Shown: positions 29,567 through 38,650 of the stretch, in pieces
Layout: each line of letters starts with the position of its first letter
Numbering within the stretch: the stretch's first letter is position 1
From: Thalassiosira profunda
Taxonomy: Eukaryota > Bacillariophyta > Thalassiosirophyceae > Thalassiosirales > Thalassiosiraceae
DNA: 42,663 nucleotides
NCBI GenBank assembly: GCA_036939355.1
Contig: JALLAP010000018.1
Location: 1-42,663, forward strand
Direction of reading: 5' to 3'
Program-made: the position numbers and the translations under genes
The notes under the pieces: generated by a model
What the model was told of the DNA's origin: nothing
What the model saw: the letters and a program-made list of their open reading frames with translations, nothing else
Databases searched by the model: none

Positions 29567-29633
29567 TTGCGAACTGCGTCAACGCTCTGAGCGTAACGAT
29601 CGTTACGGCCCTGGGATGCCACATCCCCATTTT

Positions 29634-31796
29634 CTATCTTTGCACCCCAAAATTCCCTAGTTTTCTCGGTCCATTCGCCAACGCCAACGATCTCTTGGAG
29701 ATGGATGTGTGTACGACAATATCTTTCAGATCGGCTTTTTCTGCAAAGCCGTAATATACCGGCGCTCTGAAGCGACACTTCAAAGTATCAGAAGATTCTG
29801 AGTCGTCCTCCTCACTCCTGAGCACGCCGATTTCTGGAGGGTATCCTTTGAACTTAATCCCCACCTCCGCGACGTTTCCATATTTGCCCAGAATTTCTGC
29901 AGCCTTCCTCCGCATAAGGCGGCATCCATTCATCATCAGGTTGCACTTCAGCACTTCCAATCTCTTCAGTTTCGTTTCGCTGAGACCTCCTCCCCCCAAC
30001 CAATCAACGAAAGCGACCTCTTCCTTACATAGCTCTTCATGACCCAGAGCATAACTCTCAGATTGGCAAGCGGGAGAGCAGTAGCACTCCACGCCACAGC
30101 GTTTACAGTAAAGTAAGTCCTTCCGGTCGACCTCCTTCAGGCAGTTGCAACAAGTAGCAGGCGCGCTTAGATCGATGGCACCATCGATAAGCGTGCAGAT
30201 TGCATTGGACCGCGACGTAGTGGAGTGCTTTCGCAGCACATCAAGTGCCGTCATGATCTCAGCTTTTCTCTCCCGCAGGGCCTGTGACGTCTTGCTGTGC
30301 ATACCCATTGACCAGACTCCCTTAGCAATGTAATAGAGCCACTCGCAAATCTCACAATCTCTTTCCTCTCCGTATGCGACGAGAGCATCGATGCTGAATT
30401 CCATCAGCCCATGACGAATTGCAGCTGCGTATCGGCTGTCAATCATTTTGATATGTTCGTATCGGCTGTCAATAATTAAGACAGGCGCGTCGAAATTCAG
30501 CAGGAAGAAATCTGGCAGTTTGAAATTTGCCAGCGTGCCAGATTTCTTCCTGTTGGATTTCGACGCGCCAGTCTTAATTTCGTTCCGGCCGAGGATTGCA
30601 GCCACAGTCTTCAGAACAGTTTCGGCTGCAAACGAGTTGCGCCTCCCGTACTCAATGAACTCGGCAATCACCCCCGCATCAACGTATTCGTACTTGAAAA
30701 GTAAGGGTTGAAGGATGTACCAAAGAATAGAACGGCTGTCTTTGTCGATGCTTTCGGCCATCATCCTGACAAATCCAACCATCGTTGAATCGGTGCAATT
30801 GGGGTTGTTGGCACACAACGGAGCGCACGCAATTTGTCCCAGTGCTTCTCTCATCTCTGCTTCCTCTACAACATCACCATGCTAAAAAAGAATGGAGGCC
30901 ATTGCCCTTTGAGCGTCATAGCATACTTCTCCAATTGGTTCTGGAGCTACCAAAGAATCACAGCGATGGTGGCAGCGGAAAAAATCTCGTTCTGCGACGA
31001 TATCCTCGCGGCTTTGGCTCCAACAAGTCGCCTGTGCAACAAAAGGTAGGAAACCCTCGTACGAAGCCATCGTCAAGAAACCACCCCTTGACTTCATTAT
31101 CCCACGCACAAGCAGAAAAAATGGCATCAGGTACAAGTGCCAAACATGCTTGCTGCGAAACAATTCTCTCTTCTCGTCAATCATCCTCATCACAAACGGT
31201 TCAACGCCCTTTGCTACTGCGACCCGTGCACCATCCCGTGCATCTACTGCCAATCCGTCTTGCATAAGGAGCCCTAGGATGACCACCCACAAGTGGGTAA
31301 ATTTGATGGATTCCCCCGCATCTAGCCGCCTACCCAAAACGTCAGAGACACATTTGTCGGATTGGTTCAGGAAGTGAAGCAGCGACAAGTGGATGTCGGC
31401 TTTCAGCAGCTCGTCTCCCAACTGTTGCCTGAGATGTGAGTCCGCTATATTTTGGGCAATGACTTCCGTTCCATGGTACCCCCCCTCCCTCAGGTCCTGC
31501 GCGTAGTTGTGGACATAGTTCTCAGCGAGTTCCTGCCTTTGCACATTGGATAGCAGTTCTCTGTTGGCGAATGCCCTCCTATCCGAACCAGCGTACATGT
31601 TGGGGTGTAGTACGAGGGTAGTTCCGTCGTCCTTCTTTTCAATGCGGCATCCCTCTGACTTCAATTGTGCCTCTTCACTTTGAGTGGGTGCATGAGCTCC
31701 TGATATTTCATTGATGGGGGCCTCATTGTTGAACCGGCGGCTGTCCTTCTGCCGCGCCTTGCGCTGCTTGCCGCGGTCCTTCTTTCGAGACGGCAT
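29634..31796 (-). pseudogene. MYND-finger family protein, copy 4 (in-frame stop and palindromic insertion)
   Basis: The family start MPSRKKDRGKQRKA is at 31796. The frame is homologous along its whole length but stops at TAG 30884-30882 and continues in the same frame from MREALGQ (30854) to 29634. The stop lies where the copy at 792-2818 has Trp, so TGG to TAG is the simplest cause. About 40 extra residues at about 30458-30579 come from an inverted-repeat insertion that keeps the frame. The MYND finger (CCNCLKEVDRKDLLYC onward) is intact. The tail (ISKRSLALANGPRKLGNFGVQR) matches the copy-1 type and lacks the PIP box. A cryptic intron around the stop cannot be excluded. A DNA transposon lies 238 bp upstream of the start. 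Confidence 0.7.
30458..30579. repeat. Palindromic (MITE-like) insertion inside MYND copy 4
   Basis: Arms 30474-30517 and 30536-30579 are inverted repeats of 44 bp with three mismatches, separated by 18 bp. The outer ends read AATTAAGAC and GTCTTAATT. Directly left, the 16-mer CGTATCGGCTGTCAAT (30458-30473) repeats host sequence at 30428-30443. Other family members lack the whole insert. The transcript would form a long hairpin. No target duplication is obvious. Confidence 0.85.
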
Positions 31797-32033
31797 GGCA
31801 ATAAAGTCGGCGGCGATCGAGGGCGATGGAATGCTACATATGGAATGCTGTCGTGTGTTGGATAATGTGGGAGGAATGACGCGGAGAGGGAGATCTGAGG
31901 CCCCGCCCAAGATGTGCACTCAACCCCGAAAGCGGCTGAATCTGTGAGGCAAAGTGCAGCGACGACGCCAGGGAGCAGGGAGGGGAGGAGGCAGGCAGAG
32001 GGTGGGGGGCGGGCGGGCGGAGCGGAAAGGATG
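31797..32033. other. Upstream region of MYND copy 4, homologous to that of copy 1
   Basis: Bases around 31875-31953 resemble 2901-2982 (shared ATGACGCGGAG, CCAAGATGTG, GCTGAAT and GGCAAAG blocks in order). The two genes were therefore duplicated with their 5' flanks, which may include the promoter. Confidence 0.6.
32030..32033. repeat. Target-site duplication GATG, left side
   Basis: GATG at 32030-32033 directly precedes the element terminus TGTTAGACC and matches GATG at 38493-38496. Four-base duplications are typical of Ginger elements. Confidence 0.75.
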
Positions 32034-32157
32034 TGTTAGACCGATTTCGTCAAATTTTCGATTTTGCAAAATCGAAACCCCAAAATCTCGAGGTTGTCAA
32101 ACAAACATCGTTTGACAACCTCGAGCTCCAACAATCTCGATTTTGCAAAATCGAGCT
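32034..32157. repeat. Left terminal inverted repeat of the transposon, with internal palindromes
   Basis: About 120 bp. The first 68 bases match the other end without a mismatch. It contains the perfect palindrome TCGATTTTGCAAAATCGA at 32058-32075, a 16-bp-arm hairpin (32087-32102 with 32110-32125, loop AAACATC) and CTCGATTTTGCAAAATCGAG at 32136-32155. The repeated palindromes are candidate transposase binding sites. Confidence 0.9.
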
Positions 32158-32743
32158 CCTCTCAGACGTGGTGCCCGCTGCAGAAAGATCGATCTTTCAG
32201 CCTGGACGTACCTCGTGCAGAGGCATCGCTAGATAGCGATGCTACGTGTCCCCTAAGGCGGAATTAGCTGGGTATCTAGGGGGCGGGGGGCTCATCACTC
32301 CTATTGTATGTATCCTCTATCTCAACTCATCAGTGCGGATCACAGTCCGCAAAGCCGCCCGCCCTCGCTGACGCCCAGGTGTCCGGCTCCGCATCCCTCG
32401 CTACCCCCCGCCGCCGCCGGCGCGCCCTTCGTCGGCTGCCGCCCTCTACCTCGCGGCCGCCGCTGGCCGTCGTCGTGCCTTCCTTCGGCGACCTTCACCT
32501 TCACCTCCACCCGGCCTCGGCCATCACATCTCGGCGCCCTCTTGCCCAATCGCCCTCGGCGTCGCCATCCCTCGTCGTCCACGCCGTCGCCGCCGACGCC
32601 CAGGAATCCGTCCACGCCGCCGCCAACGACGTCGTCCCGCACCCGTGCAAGCCGTCGTCGCCGTCCTCCTGCACCGACGGCACCGGCACCGACGGCCTCT
32701 ACAGCAACAGCCCCGCCGCAACCTCGAGGTCGAGTCCGTCGCG
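32158..32743. other. Transposon 5' internal region: further palindromes and a GC-rich leader
   Basis: About 586 bp before the dioxygenase gene. GAAAGATCGATCTTTC (32183-32198) and GCATCGCTAGATAGCGATGC (32223-32242) are two more palindromes, continuing the pattern of the terminus. From about 32340 the sequence is GC-rich with CCG/GCC-type triplets and several overlapping low-complexity frames on both strands. I do not trust any of them as genes. The promoter of the dioxygenase gene is expected here. Confidence 0.6.
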
Positions 32744-34474
32744 ATGGGCCGCCGCTCTATCCTCACGGACGCCGAGACGGACGCGCTCTTGCTGGCGGTG
32801 CTGCGGTCGAAAACGCGGCCGGCGGGTCTCATGACACCGCGACAAATGGTGGAGTACGTCACGGGTCTGCACGCCGGGACGGTGCGTGAAATACCGTGGT
32901 CTTCGGCGCATGCCTATGTGTATCGGACGCTGAAGAACAAGATAATTGCGGCCGATCCGGATGCTTGGTGTAATGCCATCGGCCCTGGGGGGAAAGCCCG
33001 CAAGTTGATGAAGGCGGCCGCGGTGGGTGCGAGTGCTGCTCTCTCCCCCGAAATCAGTGCCCATCGCCACAACCCAGAGCCCTTCTTCATGCCGCAGAAG
33101 AAGCTGCAGGAGATGTTCGGGGCGGAAGACGCTCGCCGTCGTTGCAGACTGCGGGAGTATATCAATGCAACCAGGGTTGATAGTTGGAATCTTCTGGAGA
33201 ACCCTGCGGATCTCTCGATGCCCCGCCGAGTCCAGAATGAGATCGAGCGGTGGACAGCCTCCATCAGGGAAGAGGGCAGCGGCGAGGAACACATCACAAT
33301 CAGCCACATACAGCAATTCACATTGACGGACGACGAGGTCAACAATCCCGCCCCCGGTCGACATGCTGGTCTGACAAGTGTTGTCAGCGACCGTATGACA
33401 TACGGAGAAATGGCTGAGGCGGAGCCTCGTGCGGACCGCCGTCCAATGCACGGCCGAAACAGCGTCAACCTTCGAATCAATGTTCCCGACGAGGTTTTGC
33501 GGCCAGTGTTGGATGCAATCGATCCGGAGCTGATACCGCGAGAGGACGATACTGTCGAGTCGCTCGTCGAGAGGATATCGGCCAGCCCCTACCTTGACGA
33601 GCAGACCTCTTACTACCCCAAACACAGCCGACAAAATGCAAGCTTGACGTTCAAGCAGCCCAAACGGCGATCGGAGTCCGTCGTCGTCCATCCCGCACAC
33701 ATATACAACGGAGAAGATGGCGAGGGGCAAGGAGAGGAGGTCATGTCACTCTACAACTACACCTCGTCCGGCAGACACTGCGACGATTGGAGGGCTCGGC
33801 CTATGAAGATAAAGATGTTCAGCTTCCTGCTGCACGTGTGGAAGGTGTGCTGGCCATTCCTCACCGAAGTGTCTCGACGGAGCCCCCCTGTACATGTGCA
33901 GCTACTGTTGTACTATGCGCTTCTCAAGGGAGAGATGGGGCAACACCGCGACAACTCCAATTCCAAGGATGTTGAGAGGATAATGAACGGAGAGGAAGTG
34001 GGCTTCAAGGAAATGGACGGCCACCCTTCGGCGGGCGCCGACAATTCTCAGCAGATTGGCTCTAATGTTTTGGTTTACACAGAGGGAACGGCTCCGATGT
34101 CGTTCGATTTGAGGTTTCCGTCGACCGACAATTATCAGCAGAATTCCGCAGAGCTCAAGAGGAGACATTGGCCAAAGGCGATTCCATCGTTTCAATTCAC
34201 GTGCGGAAGTGGAACCGTCTCAGTCCTGGATCCAATCGATGACCTCTTAATGACCCATCAGACTCGATTTGTGGGGACGCTCCCTAATGGTAGTTACCGA
34301 GTGGGCTATGCAATTCGATGGCTCGCCAGTGAGAGGGACTTCTACACCAAAACATGCGGCTTGCGATTGGATCAGCGGGCTTTGGACCAGTGCATGGGAA
34401 GGCCGTCGTTTGCAAATGGAAAAGGGAGGGCCGAGAGAATGTATCCTCTTCATCAAAAGGATATGTCGACGTAA
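32744..34474 (+). CDS. Putative 2-oxoglutarate/Fe(II)-dependent dioxygenase encoded by the transposon
   Basis: 576 residues from MGRRSILTDAETD at 32744; an upstream in-frame Met at 32645 adds only low-complexity sequence. The C-terminal part has the double-stranded beta-helix signature: H401-R-D403 in KGEMGQHRDNSN (iron ligands), distal H505 in DLLMTHQTRF, and R519 fourteen residues later in GSYRVGYAIRW (2-oxoglutarate salt bridge). Spacing and order resemble AlkB- and JBP/TET-like enzymes that oxidise nucleic-acid bases. The first 150 residues are a charged, helical part (LLLAVLRSKTRPAGLMTPRQ), possibly DNA-binding. The gene sits inside a DNA transposon and converges on its integrase gene. 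The substrate is unproven, and nucleic acid is an inference. Confidence 0.72.
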   Translation: MGRRSILTDAETDALLLAVLRSKTRPAGLMTPRQMVEYVTGLHAGTVREIPWSSAHAYVYRTLKNKIIAADPDAWCNAIGPGGKARKLMKAAAVGASAALSPEISAHRHNPEPFFMPQKKLQEMFGAEDARRRCRLREYINATRVDSWNLLENPADLSMPRRVQNEIERWTASIREEGSGEEHITISHIQQFTLTDDEVNNPAPGRHAGLTSVVSDRMTYGEMAEAEPRADRRPMHGRNSVNLRINVPDEVLRPVLDAIDPELIPREDDTVESLVERISASPYLDEQTSYYPKHSRQNASLTFKQPKRRSESVVVHPAHIYNGEDGEGQGEEVMSLYNYTSSGRHCDDWRARPMKIKMFSFLLHVWKVCWPFLTEVSRRSPPVHVQLLLYYALLKGEMGQHRDNSNSKDVERIMNGEEVGFKEMDGHPSAGADNSQQIGSNVLVYTEGTAPMSFDLRFPSTDNYQQNSAELKRRHWPKAIPSFQFTCGSGTVSVLDPIDDLLMTHQTRFVGTLPNGSYRVGYAIRWLASERDFYTKTCGLRLDQRALDQCMGRPSFANGKGRAERMYPLHQKDMST

Positions 34475-34674
34475 ATTAAGTAATCGATTTGACTATTCTT
34501 TGTCGTTTCTTTCTTGGTTGTTGAATGCTGAGTAAAAAATCTCCCTTGGGATAAAACAACCGTTTTGGGAAGGATATTGTAATACCTCGGGCAGAATATC
34601 CCCCACCAAAGCACTCCACCTCCAATTATCTGCAGTGTCAACACAAATATGAATCGCAATCCTCTACATGTATT
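34475..34674. other. Spacer between the two convergent transposon genes
   Basis: 200 bp, A/T-richer than the flanking genes, where both transcripts should end. I see no further coding sequence. Confidence 0.5.
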
Positions 34675-37600
34675 CTACTCCTCCCCCGCCGGGCTACATA
34701 AATCGCTGGGGCCAGGAGGCGGTCGAGGGCACAATGTACAATGTGGATTGGTCCCTCCTCGACCGCCATGACATTTTGTGGTGCAAAAGCCAACCTGCTG
34801 CTTGCATTTGCATCGTGGATTCTTTGCACAATCTGTCTTCTGGCATCCACAGGATCCGCCCCCTCCATTTTTGTTAAACAAGGCAGATGCTACGTGCAAC
34901 TCCAATTTTTTCCTGAATCCTTCCTTGTTGATATCAATGCCCAACGAGTCCGCCGTGAAGTCTGGGTAGTGATGCAGCTGTTGGCGCTGAAAGCGAGGTT
35001 TGATGTATCCATCTCGAGATGCCACCTTGTATGAGACATGGGCGGTCTTCTTCGAAGAAAATACGTGAGTGACAACTACAGGCACCATGGGCATATCGGT
35101 TGCGGCCCTGACGTTCCCCTCCACCTTTATGTTGCAGATGTCCCCTTCCTCCAGATGCAGCTTGGCAAATTTTAGGCGGCGCTGGTTGACTTGTTTCGCT
35201 TGCTTGGCCTGCGCCTGGCGGCAACTGAGGCGGGCGCTTGCCCGTGTCGGAGAGATGTCAGAAGGATCAGCAGTTGGTTCGGCCTCTGCCGGTGACAATG
35301 GTGGGCTCTCCACCGCAACCGGTGGCACTAGCACAAAATCTCTCAATGGAGCGTCTCCTCCTTCCTCATCCAACGACAGCTTGCAAAATGTTTCTTCGCT
35401 GAGCTGGGCTTTTGCCAATGAGTCTCTTGTCCTCTTCACGCCTCGACGAGTAGCCTGAACCTGAGGGGCCTCTCCGCGAGCTGCGGCAGGGACGATGACT
35501 GTATCCGCATCACCATCATTGGCGTCAGCATAGTCCAACTGCAGTGGTGGCACGCCGTTAAAAAACTCATTCTCCCGGATGGCCGTCACAACAGCTAGGG
35601 TGTATTCAGTTGCGGCGGGACCAAAGTAGTTGTCCTGCAACAACCAAATTTTGTCCTGCACCCGTATAATACGATTCTCGGCCACTGCAAGAGGCCTGTC
35701 GGTGCACAATACCCAGTCCAATTCTTCGGCGTCGTATCTGAAATGAGGAGTTGTTGGCTGCGACGGCGACGCAGTGGACTCCGCACCATCTCCATCTGAC
35801 ACTGGTGGCTGCTCATCGCCATCCATCGGCTGGTCATCTTGTAGCGACTCGCCTTGCGTGTCTGGGTCCGCACTCTGCTCACTTCCTCCATCTTGATTTG
35901 GCTCTGACTCTGGTGGCGTCGGGGTGGACGGTTCCGGCCCGGTTGAGCGGCCGTCGCCGTCCTCCGTGTCCTGTGCTGGCGGTGCATCTTGTGGCGCTGG
36001 GTTTGGCTCTGAGGCGGGAGGGGACGCCTCTGTGCCCTCTTGTGACTGTGACTCTGCGTCGGAGGTAGGAGGTTGGGGCACGGGCTCATCTGGTGGGCCA
36101 TTCACAGTGTCTTGTGCCGGCGGTGCATCTTCTTGTGCAGCGAATGATGCATCAGCCTGTGCAATTACCCTCCGGATCTCTTCGTCGGTAGCCTCTGTGC
36201 CTTTTTCTTGTACGAGACGCACAGCAGCTTGCAACCCATCTTCGGTCTGGCACAGACGGTAGTACTGTGTGCCGAGGATGGCTTGTGGAGAGTCATCTGC
36301 GTGCTTCCGACGCTTGCCAAAGTGAATCTCGTAGGGCGAGTATTCGCCCTTGGGCCGTGATGAGCGAAGATTGCAGGTTCGCATGGCGACATGGATGCCC
36401 AGATTCGCCCATTCGGTGGTATTGTTCTCCTGTTGCCATGCCTGCAGAGCTGTCTTGAATGGGCCATTCCTGCGTTCAATACCTCCCTGCGACTGAGGAT
36501 GCCTGGCTCTACCTCTGACAATATGCGTGTTAGGAAAGTACCTATGAGAAAGAAGATATGAAATGAGTGCGTATGGAACACAAAAAAGAATCTATCAATG
36601 ACGGCACACTCACTTATTGACGTATTCAATGGTATCTCCGAGAAACTCGCCACCATTGTCTGACTGCAGAATGTCGTATTCCGGCAAATGCGTCATTGCC
36701 CTTACTAACTTTGGGGCAGTCGTCGCCGCCGTTTTTCGTTTCATGGCGTCGCACTCTCCAAAGCCGCTGTGATGATCGGACAACATTAATATCCAATTGT
36801 CGCCAGTCACTGGATCGGGACATGACGTCATGTCAATTAGATCCATCTGAAGACGCTTCCCTATGGTTTCCGACAGAATCATCTTCAAGGGTTGCATCTT
36901 TGCACTAATTTTGTTCTTGGATGCCATGCAGATTGGGCACAAGTCGATAAAGGTTTGGATTTCCCTCTCAGTTACGCCCCAATACTCCTTCTTGATTGAG
37001 CTGTGCTGATTCCTCGCCGTCTTTGCGTGGCCATTGTCGGTAATGTGGTATCCAATGATTATGGTGTGCAAATTTTCAGTGATGGCAACTGGGAGGCCGG
37101 GTGTACCATCACTATTTTTCCGGCAAAGGGCAACATCCCTTGCAACCCCCGGCTTGACGATGTAGTTGCGATGGATGTGATATTCGGCATTTGAGCTTTT
37201 GCCCTTTGCGTGATCCCACGATTCCAGCAGGGCGATGGCACTATCATGCGCTTCTCTGGTGAGGTGCTTCGGGCTTTTGCTTGCATAGATCTCATCCAGC
37301 TTTTTATAGAACGCGGCCTTATGCTGGGCCAGCAGCTCTGGGTTCTTGAGGCCAGTGGACCCGGCGCCCCCTGCAGTTGCCGTCGAGGTCGCCGCCGCCG
37401 ATGTACCACCTCCACTCGCCGCCGCCGTCGAGGTAGCACCAGCACCCGCGGTGGTGGCACCACCACTCGCCGCCGCCGTCGAGGTCGCTGTCGAGGCAGC
37501 ACCACCACTCGCCGCCGCCGTCGAGGTCGCCGTCGAGGTAGCACCACCACCACTCGTCGCCGTCGACGTGGCGGCCGTCGACTGCAAGGTACCACCTGTC

Positions 37601-37995
37601 GCCGCCGTCGAGGTCGCCGTCGAGGTAGCACCACCACCACTCGTCGTCGTCGACGCGGCGGCCGTCGACTGCAGGGTACCACCACCTGTCGCCGCCGTCG
37701 AGGTCGCCGTCGAGGTCGCCGTCGAGGTAGCACCCCCACTCGTCGTCGACGACGCGGCCGTCGACTGATGGGTACCACCACTCGCCGCCGCCGTCGAGTT
37801 AGCCGTCGAGGTCCCACCACTCGTCGCCGTCGAGGTAGCACCACGACGCTGCCTGATGCCGCTCACGCACAAGAGGCAGATGATGGCATCGGCCGAACCT
37901 CGCAGGTACGTGCCAAGACGCCCACGCCCGTCCGGCGATAGATTGTCGGGCGTGATGGGGGGCGAGCCGTCATTCGGCTGGTGATAGAATTGCAA
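34675..37995 (-). CDS. Ginger-type integrase/transposase (H2C2 finger, DDE core, CXC-like tail)
   Basis: Two exons, 37995-36614 and 36541-34675, in phase (GTGAGT donor, ATAG acceptor), coding about 1,082 residues; the true start may be elsewhere. Residues of about 50-220 are a Ser/Thr/Ala/Gly tandem repeat. An H2C2 finger follows (YHITDNGH...DLCPIC). The rve core has MDLIDMTS (D385 or D388), SDNGGEF (D446) and QGGIERRN (E483), giving a D-36-E spacing as in retroviral integrases. The intron lies between the last two catalytic residues. A long acidic, Pro-rich region (DAPPAQDT repeated) comes next. The end is Cys-rich: CGCQKTDCAKNPRCKCKQQ, then CTTKCHGG. The DLIDM core and CxC...CH tail resemble Ginger2/KRBA2-like proteins. 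It should cut and insert the element. Confidence 0.87.
37380..37850. repeat. GC-rich minisatellite inside the integrase gene
   Basis: About 470 bp of imperfect repeats built from GTCGCCGTCGAGGTAGCACC and CACCACTCGCC blocks with higher-order units of about 90 bp. Read on the minus strand it codes ATSTAT/SGGG-type low complexity. Copy number is likely variable and hard to assemble. Confidence 0.85.
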
Positions 37996-38370
37996 CCCGC
38001 AACTCCAAGCAACTCAGTGCCATAGAGCCAGGGGCGCCGGGGAGGGGCACCTGGTAGGGGCAAAGCGAACGGGCGGCACAGGCGAGATTCATCGTGGAGA
38101 GAGGTCGAGAGAAGAGAGGCGGAGCGGGCGGGCGGGGGGGAGGCAATGAACAATGGCGATGAGCGCTTATGGGGGGAAATGCAGGAATGTTACCGGCCTA
38201 CTATTGAGTGCTGGTACAAAAGTATCGTTAAAGTACAGCACCTCTAGCGAGCGACTTTATCACGATGAGAGCTATCCTACGAGTACGTCCACGAGGAATT
38301 GTACCAGTACATTCGACATAGACCTCGCACAAACATTGTTTGGCATTTTCGAGATTCTGGAATGGCTCAT
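37996..38370. other. Transposon 3' internal region upstream of the integrase gene
   Basis: 375 bp between the chosen integrase start and the right terminus; the integrase promoter should be here. A minus-strand frame (38153-37863) without recognisable similarity could be an upstream exon. Nothing else is recognised. Confidence 0.45.
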
Positions 38371-38492
38371 ATCTCGATTTTGCAAAATCGAGTTTGAGAG
38401 TTTCGGGGTTGTCAAACGATTTAGTTTGACAACCTCGAGATTTTGGGGTTTCGATTTTGCAAAATCGAAAATTTGACGAAATCGGTCTAACA
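38371..38492. repeat. Right terminal inverted repeat of the transposon
   Basis: Reverse complement of the left end over about 120 bp, best over the outer 68. It carries CTCGATTTTGCAAAATCGAG at 38373-38392, a GTCAAAC/GTTTGAC hairpin around 38411-38430 and TCGATTTTGCAAAATCGA at 38451-38468. The inner part has diverged more from the left end. Confidence 0.9.
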
Positions 38493-38496
38493 GATG
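38493..38496. repeat. Target-site duplication GATG, right side
   Basis: GATG directly follows the terminal GGTCTAACA and matches the four bases before the left end. Confidence 0.75.
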
Positions 38497-38650
38497 GAAC
38501 AAGATGGAAATGAGAGGGAATGGCTTACCTACGTATTGTACGTCATAGACTCTCACTTCCCCTCTCCCCTCCCTCTTCCCTCTTCCTCAGACCTCGCCAT
38601 CCGGCGCGCGCCTCTCCTCGCGGCCAAGCGCAGCCGCGAACGAAGTGACA

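Larger units (their letters stand above)
32034..38492. mobile_element. Ginger-like integrase DNA transposon with a dioxygenase gene, apparently complete
   Basis: 6,459 bp bounded by inverted termini (TGTTAGACCGATTTCGTCAA at 32034 and its reverse complement ending at 38492) and a GATG duplication at each side. TG...CA ends, a TGTTA start, 4-bp duplication and a retroviral-type integrase without reverse transcriptase, protease or gag fit the Ginger class (known: cut-and-paste elements derived from gypsy-like integrases). Two convergent genes lie inside: a plus-strand putative 2-oxoglutarate/Fe(II) dioxygenase and a minus-strand spliced integrase. Both frames and termini are intact, suggesting recent insertion and possible activity. 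It landed between a MYND gene and a kinase gene without breaking either. Confidence 0.87.

Noticed and set aside
32304..32889. Two overlapping frames upstream of the transposon dioxygenase
   Set aside because: Pro/Ser/Arg low complexity in a GC-rich stretch, overlapping each other, with no motif.
37059..37844. 261-codon Arg-rich frame on the minus strand over the minisatellite
   Set aside because: It arises from the repeat in another frame of the integrase gene and has no plausible protein character.
37380..37850. CRISPR-like or other structured repeat array
   Set aside because: Units are contiguous, imperfect and in frame within a coding exon, with no unique spacers. It is a minisatellite.
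34675..37995. LTR retrotransposon (gypsy-like integrase present)
   Set aside because: The ends are inverted, not direct, repeats. No reverse transcriptase, RNase H, protease or gag is found anywhere between them.
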